Shown here piece after piece: positions 11,500 through 23,217 of a stretch of 64,000 bases of DNA; within the stretch, counting starts at the first letter, position 1; each line of letters begins with the position of its first letter. The position numbers and the translations under genes are program-made. The stretch is taken from NCBI GenBank assembly GCA_963555705.1, contig OY743182.1, positions 53,076,592 to 53,140,591 on the forward strand, read 5' to 3'. A model generated the notes under the pieces. That model was not told the origin of the DNA. It saw only the letters and a program-made list of their open reading frames with translations, and searched no databases. Origin of the DNA: Ligustrum vulgare (taxonomy: Eukaryota; Streptophyta; Magnoliopsida; Lamiales; Oleaceae).

Positions 11500-12399
11500 A
11501 CTGTCCAGCCCTATACCCTCACTTCTCTAGAAATCCCTCAAATAGGAAAAACCCACCAGGCCTCAAAATCCCTCACAAATGCAGCAACCCTATCTCTTCC
11601 ACCATCCTCTCAACATCCCACGGCCACACAAACTCTCCAGCAGCGCCTCAACGTCTCTCACCCCTCAACCCAATAGCACCTCTTTAGTTGCCATCCCTCA
11701 CTCTGTAACCTCACAAAATGCAACAACTCCCAACCAACTGGCACTTCTCTCTTCACCGCACTAGTCGAACTACACTTTTTCTCCATCATTCATCAAAACG
11801 ACTCAACCTTGCCGCACCCAACAGCCAGCCCTTCTACAACATCAGCCGCACTCAACTAACCACCCACCCCTCACGCCTCTCTGCCAACCAGCAGCTGCTC
11901 ATGCAGCTAATAGCCCTTACTGCTCTCAATCCCAAAAGGAAGCGCTTTCTTTTCCTCAACCCGACAACGACCCCTCCACCAATCGCACACCATCGCTCAA
12001 GCCCAGTAGCCAAATCTCCTCCAGCAGCCCCTCACTGATACATCATAGTACTCACTTCTCGTAAATCACCTCACTCGTCAACACTTACAGTCCAACTCAT
12101 TGATTGGGTGATTTGTTCTAGTTTAAATTCCTATTTTGATTAGAGTAACAATAGTTTCACTTATTAGTTCTCATAAATTTAGATTAATAAATGTTAGTTG
12201 AGCTTGAGATATATTATTGATTATTGAATTTTCAGCTACAAACTAGAATTTCACTTTCTAGTTGTGGTATTTGTTTGTTTGAATTTTATTTTGGTTAATT
12301 CAGTTATGGTTGGCTAAGTTATGTTTGAAGGAGTTATTCTTAGCTTCAATGGGTAAGGTTTAACATATTGTTTTAAATTTTCATATTATTTTACTTAAA
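11500..12399. other. CACTA internal leader, C-rich
   Basis: A pyrimidine- and CCA-rich stretch (11520-12060) followed by AT-rich intron-like DNA. Open frames here are proline/serine/threonine-rich low complexity. The same kind of C-rich leader follows the subterminal repeats of the second CACTA element (36600-37050), so I read it as the transposon's own 5' region rather than a captured gene. Confidence 0.4.
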
Positions 12400-12411
12400 C
12401 TAGTATTCGCA

Positions 12412-12428
12412 CCCGTGCGTTGCACGGG
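12412..12428 (-). repeat. Helitron 3' hairpin
   Basis: CCCGTGCGTTGCACGGG: a 7-bp perfect stem with a 3-base loop, followed on the minus strand by 9 bases and the CTAG terminus at 12400-12403. Confidence 0.85.
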
Positions 12429-13100
12429 AAAAAAAATTATAATTATTAATTAATGAAAATGTGAGAAATACACAACGAAAACAATTAAATTCATATTTTA
12501 TGAGAAAGAATATGAAAAAACATAAAAGTTTCAATAGCAAAATTCAATGTAAATTACAAAACACTTCTTTCAAAATTTAGGATCCTTAAAATTTAGGATA
12601 TTAAAACTTTCCAATTTAATTGTGCAGAACATCAATCAATACATGAAAAAGAATTACACGTGAATTAAATTTATTTTTTGAAAATAACAATGTTTTTTTA
12701 TTTCTTGCGTTAATGTTGTTCAACGTTACAAATAATATTTTCATAGATATTTTTAGTAATGTCAAAATATAATAATGATAAAAAAATTAAAATAAATAAA
12801 ATTTCTATTTCTCAAACGGAAATGGTTTTTTTTTTTTTTTTTTTTCCATTCTTGAATGTTACATAATTTGTCCTTGAAATCCATATGAAAATGATTCAAT
12901 TAATGAATCAATGCATTATAGAATTGATTAAAAAAAGTTAGATAAAAAAAAAAAAAGATTAAACAATTTGTCAGTACCAATGCACTGATCCTCATCATCA
13001 TATGTCAGACAAATAGCTACCACAATTTGACCGTGAGGAAGGCAAAAAAAAAAAAAATGGAGAGCAGTTTAGGCTGGAAAACATGGGTCAACTATCCTGT

Positions 13101-13159
<59 letters not shown>
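13101..13159. repeat. (TAA)n microsatellite
   Basis: About 19 uninterrupted TAA units within the Helitron. Confidence 0.95.
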
Positions 13160-13500
13160 GATAAAATTTCTCCCGTACACAAAATGCATAAAAAATAATA
13201 TATTAAAATAATTAATAAGATTTTACAAACAATAAAACTACTTCAAATTATAATAGCTTCTTTGAGTAATAAAAATCAATTTATATATTTAAGTAGTAAA
13301 TGATTATTAAGTTTTCCACATTTTTTCACAAAAAAAAATTAAAAAAAAAATTGAAGTTGTTGTTCAAAAAAAATTGATATTATTTTTTTATCGAAAATAA
13401 CAGATATTTGCACATTGTTTGAAGTAGCGTTGTTAAGTATTAAAATGAACATCCTTAATAATTTTAATTTCATTTCCCATTACACTAAACGCATCATCAA

Positions 13501-13686
13501 GCCCCTATTTGGTACCTATTATTTTTAAATCTCATTTTTTAAAAACTTATTTTCATCCACACATTATACCAATAAAATAATCTACACATAAGTTCAAAAA
13601 TATTCTCCAATTTTTAACTACACATCTCCAAAAAATTTACTATTTCAAACAACATTATTCCAAATAATGGGTCTCCAACAGGGGTC
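13501..13686. mobile_element. Small MITE, related to 3903-4077
   Basis: Runs from GCCCCTATTTGGTACC to GGGTCTCCAACAGGGGTC, with imperfect inverted ends. It is an inverted relative of 3903-4077. It sits inside the Helitron. hAT-like by its ends, but the TSD is unclear. Confidence 0.45.
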
Positions 13687-14787
13687 AAATACAGTCAACA
13701 CGTCATCCATAACATAGTAATTAATTTCACTACGTAAAATGATTTCCATAATACCATTCAAATTTTATTAATGTGATGACATAATAATTAGTTTTAGTTT
13801 CAATAAATTATTAATTATCATCAGTACCTCTTACGTTGATTAAGCAAGTTTAATTCAAATAATTAAAAAAAAAATGAATAGTCACCGTTTTCTTAAAAAA
13901 AAAAATTACCGTTTTCTGGAAAAAAAATCTATTAAGAAGTGTAAACAAACTTATTTGTCACTAATATTTTTAACTAAACAAAAAAGAACAAATATTAAAA
14001 TTTAATAAAATATTAGTCTAATTAATGCACAAGTAATGCACGAAAAAGTAAAGTTATTTTTCTTTTTCAAAGTTAATGTGTAGTTTTCCAAATGTATTAA
14101 TTTCTTTATAAAATTTATTTTTTATAAAGCAATTAATGATGAATATTAATGCAAACAAACTTACTTGTCACTAATATTTTTAACTAAACAAAAAAGAACA
14201 AACAATAAAACTACTTCAAATTATAATAGTTATATTAAAATTTTTTGTAATTTTTTTATCATCAACTCTTTATTAATTTTCACATCTTGTCTTTTGAGAC
14301 GATTTTCATTCAATATATTTGTTTTGTTGGCGAAAAACACTTACTTATCTCTCATATTTTTAAATGATCAAAATAAATAATTAATACAAAAGTTAAAAAA
14401 AAATATTGCACATCATTTCAATACAAATTAGCAGAATATTTGAATAGAATTTGTGATTAGAAATAAAATTTATTAATTAATTGAATGTTATAAATAACAA
14501 TGCGATTAAAAAAAGTTAAGGATATAAAAGCAAAACTAAACAAACACCGAAAATCTATCTTGCAATTAAACTATGGTGTAAATTTAAAAAAATGTGTTGT
14601 ATGAATATTGTTACTTAAATATAATTAGCTTTATTTTCAAAATATGAAAAACACGTACAATGAAATGATTCATCGGTGTTAAAACAATTACAAATTTGGA
14701 TGGATTAATGAGTGAAGTGAATGAATTGGAATATAAATAAATGTTATGTCAACAATTATTTCTTGTAGGATCCATAAAAATTGTAGG

Positions 14788-14789
<2 letters not shown>

Positions 14790-14869
<80 letters not shown>
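14790..14869. repeat. (TA)n(GA)n compound microsatellite
   Basis: About 21 TA units directly joined to about 18 GA units. The peptide-like frames across it on both strands are artefacts. Confidence 0.95.
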
Positions 14870-14873
<4 letters not shown>

Positions 14874-15082
14874 CAAATTATTAGTATTCAATACTTGTAG
14901 TCAAGTGCCTATTTACAATGCATTACACACTTTCCCACATTAAATGTCTCATTAATTGTCAACAACTCATTTTCCAATTCCGAAAATTCAATTGAAAAAA
15001 TTTTTTTTTTTTTCCAAAAATAGAAACTGAAAATGGGCGGGAAAAATTTTGACGGCTGTTCTTCTTTAATATATAATATAGA

Positions 15083-15359
15083 TTAATGCCTCGGATGTGA
15101 TATGTATTGAATTTGTAAAAAAATGGATTTTGTTAGTTCATATTGTACTAGATTATGTGAATTGAATTTTGTATAAAAGAAAGTATATGGTAAGCCAAGC
15201 AAGTATTTTAAAGAGTTAAGCAACAAAAAGGAATTTTAATTGTTTATACATTTAATTATATAAGAAAATTATATGAAAAGTTATTACATAAGTTCGGGAT
15301 AAACTTACTCTTTACTGCTAATACACAGTGAATATCTTGATATATATAGGTCATTAGAT
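15083..15359. other. CACTA internal noncoding, upstream of transposase
   Basis: AT-rich sequence between the Helitron and the transposase start. It is probably an intron or 5' UTR of the CACTA transposase gene. No separate feature seen. Confidence 0.4.
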
Positions 15360-15730
15360 ATGGATCGGAGTTGGATGTATGAGAGATCTAATACACATGA
15401 ATATGTGAAAATGGTTGAAGAGTTTATGAAATATGCTGAGGAAAATAAAATAAAGAAAGGTGGAGAAATTATTTTGTGTCTTTGTTGTGATTGAAAGAAT
15501 CTGAAAAGTTTCGTAACTCTAAGCAAGTGAAGAACCATTTGATTCGTCGTAGGTTTAAGGAAGGTTATATACGATGGATATGGCATGTGAGAGTCAATTC
15601 CTAGGAAATGCATTGGTGATGATGGGGGTGATCAGGAAGAGAATAATTTGAGCAACAATGATGAGACTAATGTGAACAATGATGAGAATGATGTGGATAA
15701 TGATCGGATAGACAAAATGATGTGTGATAT
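15360..15730 (+). pseudogene. CACTA TNP2-type transposase, 5' part
   Basis: The frame opens with MDRSWMYERSNTHEYVKMVE and continues with FMKYAEENKIKKGGEIILCL. This is the transposase-associated domain that starts plant CACTA transposases (MDRSWM..., a helix, then a Cys-rich segment). A TGA stop follows at about codon 45, where CPC..C is expected, and later codons need frame changes. An acidic Asn/Asp-rich linker ends with DKMMCDI at the Ty3 insertion. The GATAT target duplication falls exactly here, and the protein reading resumes at 24602. Confidence 0.8.
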
Positions 15731-16460
15731 TGATGCGAACCCCTTTGCTGTTTGAACCAAAAATTTCCACAATAATTTTGTATCAACCCAAGAAAGCTAA
15801 AAATGGTAATAATGGGATGATCTTGACCCAAGCTTAACCTAACCAAAATTCTAAGGAATATGAACCATAGCCCAAATGAGAGATTAAAGCAAATACCAAG
15901 ATGTTTGTAGAATATTCAAAAACAAATACACAAGAATAATATCTCAAATAAAAGTTGAAGAAATTCCAAGAATATTTACAAATGTAGAAAGGATTTTACC
16001 TCTCAATGCTCTCAAGGAGTCTTCTACAATGCCAAGCTACCTAGGGTTTGAGAGCAAAATGGTGTTTATGGTACAAAATTGGAAAAGAAGAAAGTTTGAT
16101 GAAATTGTAAGAAAACCTTTTTTTTTTAAATTCAGCGTGTTTCGGTCGATCGAAATGTCCCTTTTGGTCGTACAATGATCAGCTAAGCCCGACTGAGGCT
16201 GCGCTAAAAATCCTACAGAGTTTCGGTCGACCGAGGTAACTTTCGGTCGACCGAATTCGCCTAAAGCTCCAAGATTGTGAAATTGACTTTGATTTTGTTT
16301 TCTTCCTTGTGGACCTGATTTCGAAGCTTATAAATGAGTCCGACCATCGACTCTTGGACCTCTTTGTCCTTAGATCATGTGCATGGGCCCCACTGGTACT
16401 CTTATCGAGGGTTGACTTGGTTGACTTTAACTTGGTAGACTCCCTGTATTCTTATCATCA
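15731..16460 (-). repeat. 3' LTR of Ty3/gypsy element
   Basis: TGATGCGAACC...CTTATCATCA, 730 bp. Matches 23823-24596 over its whole length. It carries the palindrome GGTCGACCGA in two places near 16220-16255 and is about 44 bp shorter than the 5' LTR, which has extra copies of this motif. Confidence 0.92.
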
Positions 16461-17520
16461 TTTCCCTCTTGAAAAGGATTCGACCTCAAATCTTCACATG
16501 CATCAAAAGGAGATAAATCAGAGACATTAAAAGAAGTCGATACATTGTACTCACCTAGGAGGTCAAGCTTGTAGGTATTGTCATTAATTTTCTCGATGAA
16601 TTGAAAGGGGCCATCACCATATGGTTGCAATTTTGATTATCTTTGATTTGGGAACCGCTCTTTCCTCAAATGTAGCCACACCCAATCACCTGGTTTGAAT
16701 GTCATGCGTTTGTTTGCACTGGAGGCATATTGTTCATTCTTCTTCTTAATTTGGAGTTTGACATTCTCGTGGAGAGATTTGACCAACTCAACCTTTCTCT
16801 TCCCATTTAAATTACATCTTTCATCAGTATGCAAAGGAATCAAATCTAAAGGAGTTAGTGGGTTAAAGCCATAAACAAACTCAAATGGAGAAAAGGAAGT
16901 AGTAGAATGAACACTTCGATTATAGAAAATTCAACAAAAGGTAGACATTCTTCCCAATTCTTTAAATTGCTTTTAAGGATACTGCGAAGGAGTTGTGTTA
17001 ATGAAACCACCTCAGTTTGGCCATTGGTTTGGGGTGACAAGTTGTTGAAAATAAAAGTTTAGTTCCCAATTTTCCCTTCAACACCTTCCAAAAGTGGCTA
17101 AGAAATTTTACATCTCTATCCGACACAATGCTCCCAGGGACTCCATGAAGTCTCATTATCTCCTTAAGGAATAAGTCGGCTATATCAGTGACATTATTAG
17201 TTTTATGATAAGCAAAGAAATGTGCCATTTTACTAAATCTATCAACGACCACAATAACAGAATCACTCCCCTTTTCATACCTAGGTAAGCCCAAAATAAA
17301 ATCCACAGAAATCTAGGTCCAAGGTTCGCTAGGAACTGGTAAGGGCATATACAATCCATGAGGTGCTATTTTGAACTTGGCTTTTTTACAAGTGATGCAC
17401 CTAGAACAAATTCTTTCTACATCCCTCCTCATTTTAGGCCAAAAGAAATGTTCTTGCAAAATCTCTAAAGTCCTCCTCACACCAAAATGCCCCATCAAAC
17501 CTCCCCATGGGCCTCTCTCA
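16427..17520 (-). pseudogene. Ty3/gypsy integrase
   Basis: Read from 17498 down. The zinc-binding region has [20 protein letters not shown] and [11 protein letters not shown] (17313-17498). The DDE core has [20 protein letters not shown] with the first Asp, then [16 protein letters not shown] with the second (16998-17306). The third acidic residue is in [11 protein letters not shown] (16855-17040). The C-terminal part (16427-16843) has FKPGDWVWLHLRKERFP and GDGPFQFIEKINDNTYKLDL, the usual post-core region. At least three frame breaks separate these pieces, so it is inactive. The last codons run through the polypurine tract into the LTR, as is common in plant Ty3 elements. Confidence 0.88.
16461..16470 (-). 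other. Polypurine tract of Ty3/gypsy element
   Basis: The minus strand reads AAGAGGGAAA directly before the 3' LTR terminus TGATGATAAG. This is the plus-strand primer site and confirms minus orientation. Confidence 0.85.
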
Positions 17521-17531
17521 CAACAACTCTC

Positions 17532-18716
17532 TTAACGAGCAATTAGGCATGCAAAGTTTATTCCACGAAACAAAAATTCATCATGCCTATAATATTTATC
17601 ACATGCAACCTTTTCACAAGAAACAAATATAGTTGCAAAATCTACATCATGCACATACAAATCATTAATAGATTCAAAACCCAACAATCTTGCACCCAAG
17701 GTAGTGATAAGAGCATACCTCCTAGATAGTGCATCGACTACCACATTCTCCTTACCTTGCTTATATTTGATAATGTAGGGGAATGTCTTCACATATTCCA
17801 CCCATTTGGCATGCCTCTTACTCAACTTTCCTTGTCCTTTCAAATGCTTCAAGGACTCGTGATCGGTATGAATGACGAACTCCCTTGGCCATAAGTAGTA
17901 ATGCCATGTCTCCAACGCCCTTACCAAAGCATGGAATTCCTTGTCATATGTTGGTGTAACGACCCGGCTCCCTCGCTGGGGCCTTCTCCAAGTCGTACTC
18001 ATCGTCTTTCCACTCCCTCCTGGCTCCCTCGCTGGGGCCTTCTCCAGAATTGGATTTTTGCTTTTCGCAGGATTCGAACCATGTACCTAAGGGTTTAGTA
18101 CAATGATTCTTAGAATCCTGCTACCATTCGACCAACCAATCCACTTTTGGAGAAGGCCCCATCGAGGGAGCTAGGGGGAGTGGAAAGACAATGAGTACGA
18201 CTCGGAGAAGGCCCCAGCGAGGGAGCCAGGTAGTTAAAAAAAGGCGCCTTTTTTGTAACGACTCGGCTCCCTCGTTGGGGCCTTCTCCAGAAGTGAATTT
18301 TTGCCTTCCACAGGATTCGAACCATGTACCTAGGGTTTAGTACAATGATTCTTAGAATCTTGCTACCATTAGATTACAGTTGGGTAGTTCAATGCGGCCC
18401 CATTGAGTTTTTCGCTAAAGTAAGCGACGAGCCTCTTCTCTTGCATTAGCACCTCTCCAATACCTATATTTGAAGCATCACATTCAATCTTTTAAGTTTT
18501 GTCAAATTTAGGCAATGATAAAAATGGTTCAATGCACAATCTTTCCTTTATTTCATTAAAAGCACTTTCTTGTGCCTCCTCCCACTTGAAACTCACATTC
18601 TTTTTAACAACATTGGTAAGGGGTGAAGCTAGTGTACTAAAATCTTTAACAAAACGACGATAAAAACTAGTTAACCCATAAAAACTTCTTACCTCGGTGA
18701 CACTTTTGGGAGTTAG
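17532..18716 (-). pseudogene. Ty3/gypsy RNase H and connection domain, split by insertion
   Basis: Upstream part (18379-18716): FYRRFVKDFSTLASPLTNVV, then KIECDASNIGIGEVL and YFSEKLNGAALNYP, the start of the RNase H domain with its first Asp. Downstream part (17532-17949): [20 protein letters not shown], then [20 protein letters not shown] (second Asp) and [16 protein letters not shown] (the DALSR motif). The two halves join at ...NYPT|YDKE if the 424-bp element 17955-18378 and one copy of its GTTGG duplication are removed. Extra frame breaks also exist. Confidence 0.88.
17955..18378. mobile_element. TRIM-like miniature LTR element
   Basis: Bounded by TGTAACGACCCGG and GATTACA, flanked by GTTGG on both sides (17950-17954 and 18379-18383). 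It begins and ends with related direct repeats, 17955-18138 (184 bp) and 18254-18378 (125 bp). Both contain GGCTCCCTCG.TGGGGCCTTC, GCAGGATTCGAACC-like and TTAGTACAATGATTCTTAGA. The first copy has a 60-bp internal duplication. The 115-bp middle carries inverted copies of the GGAGAAGGCCCC motif. TG...CA ends, a 5-bp TSD and tiny terminal repeats fit a TRIM/SMART. I could not identify a PBS or PPT. GGATTCGAACC resembles a tRNA B-box complement, so a tRNA-related origin is an alternative. Confidence 0.65.
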
Positions 18717-19262
18717 TCATTCCTTAATGACCTTGATCTTCTCCTCATCAACCTCGATCCTCTTAGTGCTAACAACAAAGCCAAGGAAAGCAATACTTTC
18801 CATGCAAAAATTAAATCTCACGTGTTCAACATGCTCATCCAAATTCTTGCTATAGATCAAAATATGATCAAAGTAAATTACCACAAATTTTTCAATGAAT
18901 GCACGGAAGACGTAATTCATTAATCTCATGAAAGTGTTCAATGCATTAGTGAGACCAAAGGGAATAACCAACCATTCATATAAACCATATTTAGTTTTAA
19001 ATACGATTTTCCATTCATCCCCTTCTCCCATCCTGATTTAGTGGTACCCACTTCTCAAATCAATTTTACTAAAAATGCAAGAACCATGCAATTCATCTAG
19101 CCTGTCATCTAACTTAGGAATGGGATGTCGATACTTTACTATAATGTTGTTGATGGCTCGAAAATTGACCCACATTCTATATGTTCCATCCTTCTTGGGC
19201 ACTAGTAGCATGGGAACGGCAGAAGGACTCATGTTCTCACGAACATATCCTTTGCTCATCAA
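18717..19262 (-). pseudogene. Ty3/gypsy reverse transcriptase
   Basis: Read from 19262: YVRENMSPSAVPMLLVPKKD, then YRMWVNFRAINNIIVKYRHP and FSKIDLRSGYH (the first catalytic Asp in KIDL). After a frame break comes [20 protein letters not shown] and then [15 protein letters not shown]. The last should be Y-x-D-D but reads YFDH, so one of the two catalytic aspartates is lost. A frame break lies at about 19035. The thumb region follows toward 18717. Confidence 0.9.
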
Positions 19263-20317
19263 CTCCTCAACTTGCTTTTGGAGTTCCTTGGTCTCTTCCG
19301 GATTGCTTCGGTATGCCGGTCGATTGAGAATGATGGCTCCGAGGATGAAGTCAATTTGGTGTTCAATGCCTCTAAGGGGTGAAGTACACTAGGCATCTCC
19401 TCCGGAAAGACATCCTCGAATTCCTGCAACAAAGAGGTAGCTAAATTGGGGAGGGTAGGGTGAGTTTCATCAATTGTAAGGAGGGACTCCTTGTACACCA
19501 TCAAGAATATGTGTTGATTTTCTTTTAAATCTCTCTCCACATTACCCTTACTAGCATAAAAATTCATTTTTTTCTCAACCTCCTTTGCCCTCTTTCTCTT
19601 TTCTTTCCCCCCTCACTTTTTTTCTCACTACTCTTCTCACCTTTTTTTCACTCTCTTTTTGCTCCCCACTCACCTCCATCCTTTTTCTTCTTCTCTCATT
19701 TTCCTCTTCTTCCTCCCTTTTGAGTTTCAATTGGTCCTTATAAACTTCTTCTGAGCTCAAAGGTAGTAGTGTCATGGGTTTCCCATTAATTTGGAAACTA
19801 TACCTATTTTTCCTCTCATCATGTAACACCTTCCTATCATATTGCCAAGGCCTACCCAATAGTATATGGATAGCTTTCATGGGAACCACATCACAAATCA
19901 CTTTATCTTCATATGTCCCAATGTTGAAAGTAATAGGTACTATAGCTTACTTACCTTCAACTCCCCATAATCACTCAACCACTACAACTTATAAGGACTA
20001 GGATGTGGCATCAATGGTAATCCCAACTTCTCCACCATGCTAGTACTAGCCACATTGGTGCAACTTTCTCCATCAATGATGAGGCCACAAGCTTTGTCTC
20101 TCACAAGACACCTAGTGTGAAAAATATTTTCTCTTTGCTTAGCCATTTCATCAACATTAGCTTGAGTGTTGAGAGATTTTATGATAACCAAAGACTTTGG
20201 TGGACTAACAACTCCCTCCACCTCTTCTTCCTCACTCTCACTGTCATCTCCACCTTGCACTCTCTCTTCCTCCCCTTCATCTCCCGAGTACCACTCTCCA
20301 TTCTTAATGAACATCAC
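19259..20317 (-). pseudogene. Ty3/gypsy aspartic protease and linker
   Basis: The protease core is seen at 19982-20317 as CGLIIDGESCTNVASTSMVE (active-site Asp retained; the usual second Gly is Glu). At 19575-19901 it continues as DVVPMKAIHILLGRPWQYDR (the ILLGRPW strand motif). A Lys/Glu/Arg-rich linker follows. At 19259-19567 comes LLQEFEDVFPEEMPS, the conserved lead-in to RT, with partial RNRPAYR-type sequence degraded. Stops and frame shifts separate all three pieces. Confidence 0.85.
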
Positions 20318-20339
20318 CCTATTTTTAGGATGCTCTCGA

Positions 20340-21535
20340 GAATAATGCCCCCAACCCCTACACTTGAAACATTCAATATCCCTACTCCTAAAAGTGGTAG
20401 GAACAACATTGGGCTTATCCTTGATGAAGCCAACTTCCTTCCCCTTGGATATTTCAATTTTTTCCTAAAGTGGCATTTTATCAACCTTATCATTTCCCCA
20501 TTTATACTTCCAAGTGGAACTAGGACCCCCTAAGAATTTTTCTTGTCCCTTCTTCTTCAATTGAACCTCCACTTTGATAGCCATATGCACCAACTCCTCC
20601 ATCTCTACATAATGGTGCAATTCCACCACATTAGCTACCTCCCTATTCAACCCACTCATAAATCGAGCCATGGTGGCCTCTCTATCCTCCTCTATATAGC
20701 CCTCATTAAGGCCTTCTCCAACTCCTTATAATAATCTTCTACCCCTCTAGAACCTTGAGTAAGAGTTTGCAATTTTTGATAGAGTTCCCTATAATAATGG
20801 TTAGGAACAAACCTCTTCCTCATGAGACTCTTCAACTCACCCCAAGTGTCCACACTACCCTCAAAATTTCTACTTCTAGTGAGGACTAAATTATCCCACC
20901 AAGCTAAGGCATAGTCGGCAAACTCCACCAACGCTAACTTAACCTTTTTATCCTCGGAATAACTATGACACTCAAAAATCAACTCCATTTTTCGTTCCCA
21001 CTCTAGGTATGCATCCGGATCACTTTTCCCATGGAAAGAAGAAATCCTCATTTTGATGCTCCCAAGATTACTAAGCATCCCATCTCTTCCTCTATGATTC
21101 CTCTCATGAACTCGACCAAACCCTCTACCGTTTCTACCTCCTCTATTCCTACCCATGCGCCAATTTTGTTCACTACCCCCTTCACTATCCAATTCTTCAT
21201 CGTCGTCATCATCATCATCATCATCATATTCATCTCTAGACCTTCTCTTATTACCCCCTCCTTTCATTGTTGCCCCTTGGTTGTGGGACTTCCCCTCTAG
21301 TCTCCAATCTTTCTAATCTCCCCTCCAACCTTCTTTCAATTCTTACTCCCATTTCTTCTACTTGTCTTGCCATTGTAACCATGAGAGCTTGTATCATGTC
21401 TCTCAATTCTTGAGTTTGTGCATTTGAATCTTGTCCACTTGAAGTATGAGCATTTTCCATGGAGTGCAAGTGTGTAAGTGTCCTTACAAAAATATTTTCT
21501 CTCGTGTTTTCACTTAATTTAGGCTTTTTGTTCAC
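20340..21535 (-). pseudogene. Ty3/gypsy gag
   Basis: Begins with M at 21535 (NKKPKLSENTRENIF). The N-terminal part is a coiled-coil-like, Arg-rich helix (21251-21535). The middle (20692-21267) has an Asp-rich tract and the gag core SSFHGKSDPDAYLEWERKME, FVPNHYYRELYQKLQTLTQG and VEDYYKELEKAL. 20465-20671 continues MARFMSGLNREVANVVELHH. The zinc knuckle near 20340-20390 reads CFKCRGWGHYSREHP: C-x2-C-x4-H is present but the last Cys is His. Two to three frame breaks. Confidence 0.88.
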
Positions 21536-23217
21536 TGATATCTCGCAAAACGAAATATTCCCACAAGTATACAGGTCGTGAGAAGTAATAAGTGGACCTA
21601 AGAGTCCGGATCATCGTTCTCACAAGGACTACTATTAAGTATCGAAATGTGTTAGTTCCTATCCTTATTTGAAATGATGAATTTGTGTTGATGTTTGAAA
21701 TCTAAAATTAAGAAAATCAATTAAAGAATTAAAATTACGAGATTTGTTTTGTTTTTAAAAATGATTGTAAAGTAGTTGATATTCACGATTTCACCTAACC
21801 AATTAAATCAATTCCAATTCCAGTTTTATTTCCTAAATATGCATTCGGTTGAATTCACTAATGTATATTGAAATTCCTTTCTCGAGTTTAAATTAATTCT
21901 ACCCAATTAAGTCAACAATGTATCTCTACAGAGGGTTCGAATATTCCTTTTCTAGATGCATAACACACAAGAATTCACACACGATTGCAATAATAACAAG
22001 AGTATATCTCTATCTCTCGTTCAATTACCGGATTTATTACCACGTTCTAAATTATTGACTCACCTCTCGAATTATGAAAATAACTCAATAAATCATGAAT
22101 TGGTAATCAAGCAATTCAATTATTAAGAATAATAATAAATCAATACATGCAACGAATTACTAAAACAAATGAACTTGGAATTAAAATAATTAACTAGGCT
22201 ACATCGTTCATCCCAACATTAAATTTAGTTACACATCATGATTAAAAAGAAAAAATAATGAAATAAAACATTCATTGAAAATAACAAGAAGAAAGGAAAG
22301 CATGCACCAAGTCTCAATTCTTCAATTATCTTCAATTCACGCCCCTTTGCTATGCTTCAATCTCCCAAGAATTGAATAATAAAATCTGAGTTTAGGCCTG
22401 TTCTTAGGTGAGGCAAAGGTTCTAATTTTTGTGCGAAGAGGTTATATTTATAGTTGATGAAGAGACCAAGTTGAAGAAGGAAAGAAATTCGTCAAATCCG
22501 TGCGCGAGTCTTTTCTTGTTTCTGCAGGGCGTTCAGTATTTCGATCATATATTTATATTCTCTTATCCGATTGAGGTGATTCAAAGTGAGTTGAAAAGAC
22601 AACGTAAAGGGATATAATTCTTCCTGAAATATAATTTCCCCAATTAGAACGTTTACGGCCCCAAATTCAGGTCTCAAAGTCCGACTAGAATTCTGTCCAG
22701 AATCTTCCAGGATTGGAATCAATTTTATGGTAATATTATTATCATATTCCATTCCTTTTTGACTTCTACATGCATCCAATTGACTCCTAAAAGTCCTCAA
22801 AGTGTTTTCTTGTGATCCAAGTCAATCATTGGATATTTGCAAGTTGTTCCCTCATGTTTAATTTTCTCTTCAGTCCTTCAACTTCCAATTGCAACAATAT
22901 AGTCTCCATACTTTGAAATCTTCTCAATTTGCTCGTTTCAACTCTCAATTCCTTCAATTGGATCCTCCAACTTATTATTCATTTACTTTGGCACATTGCA
23001 TATTTCCCTGTTGACGTCATTAGCCTCTCGATTGTCCAATTTAGCTACAATTAGTATTCAATTATGCATTTTTCTCATCAATTACTTCATTCTTCATCTT
23101 TTTGGATATTTTCTGAAAAATAAACAAATAAACACAAACTAAATAGTAAATATTCTAGAATTACAACAATATATTCTAATTTAGACATATAAATAAGTGT
23201 ATACACTACACTTATCA
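21536..23217. mobile_element. Probable insertion in the Ty3 5' leader, family unresolved
   Basis: Starts TGATATCTCGC and ends CACTTATCA, giving TGATA...TATCA inverted ends. The first 120 bases (TTCCCACAAGTATACAGGTC, then TCGTTCTCACAAGGAC) look like the end of a long plant LTR. If it is removed, the Ty3 leader shrinks to about 600 bp, a normal size. No ORF is convincing. TCAC occurs at both junctions, but a clean 5-bp TSD was not found, so this may be a solo LTR or another repeat. Confidence 0.35.

Larger units (their letters stand above)
12400..15082 (-). mobile_element. Non-autonomous Helitron
   Basis: On the minus strand the element starts TCTATATTATATATTAAAG after an A and ends CTAG before a T (A|TC...CTAG|T). 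The 3' end carries a perfect 7-bp stem hairpin, CCCGTGC-AAC-GCACGGG, 9 bases before CTAG. A CCCGCC motif lies about 45 bp inside the 5' end. There is no Rep/helicase ORF, and the 2.68-kb interior is AT-rich with microsatellites, a MITE (13501-13686) and internal repeats (an ACTTRTTTGTCACTAATATT block near 13950 and again near 14160). It is inserted in the CACTA leader. Confidence 0.8.

Noticed and set aside
11579..12038. Pro/Ser/Thr-rich frames in the CACTA leader
   Set aside because: Low complexity, no start context or splice pattern, and the same kind of C-rich leader occurs in the other CACTA element.
14688..14943. Frames of SLSLSL/IYIYIY and RERERE repeats
   Set aside because: Translations of the TA/GA microsatellite.
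18055..18145. A tRNA gene or classical SINE around GGATTCGAACC
   Set aside because: No cloverleaf could be drawn. The segment is a repeat within a TG...CA element with a 5-bp TSD.
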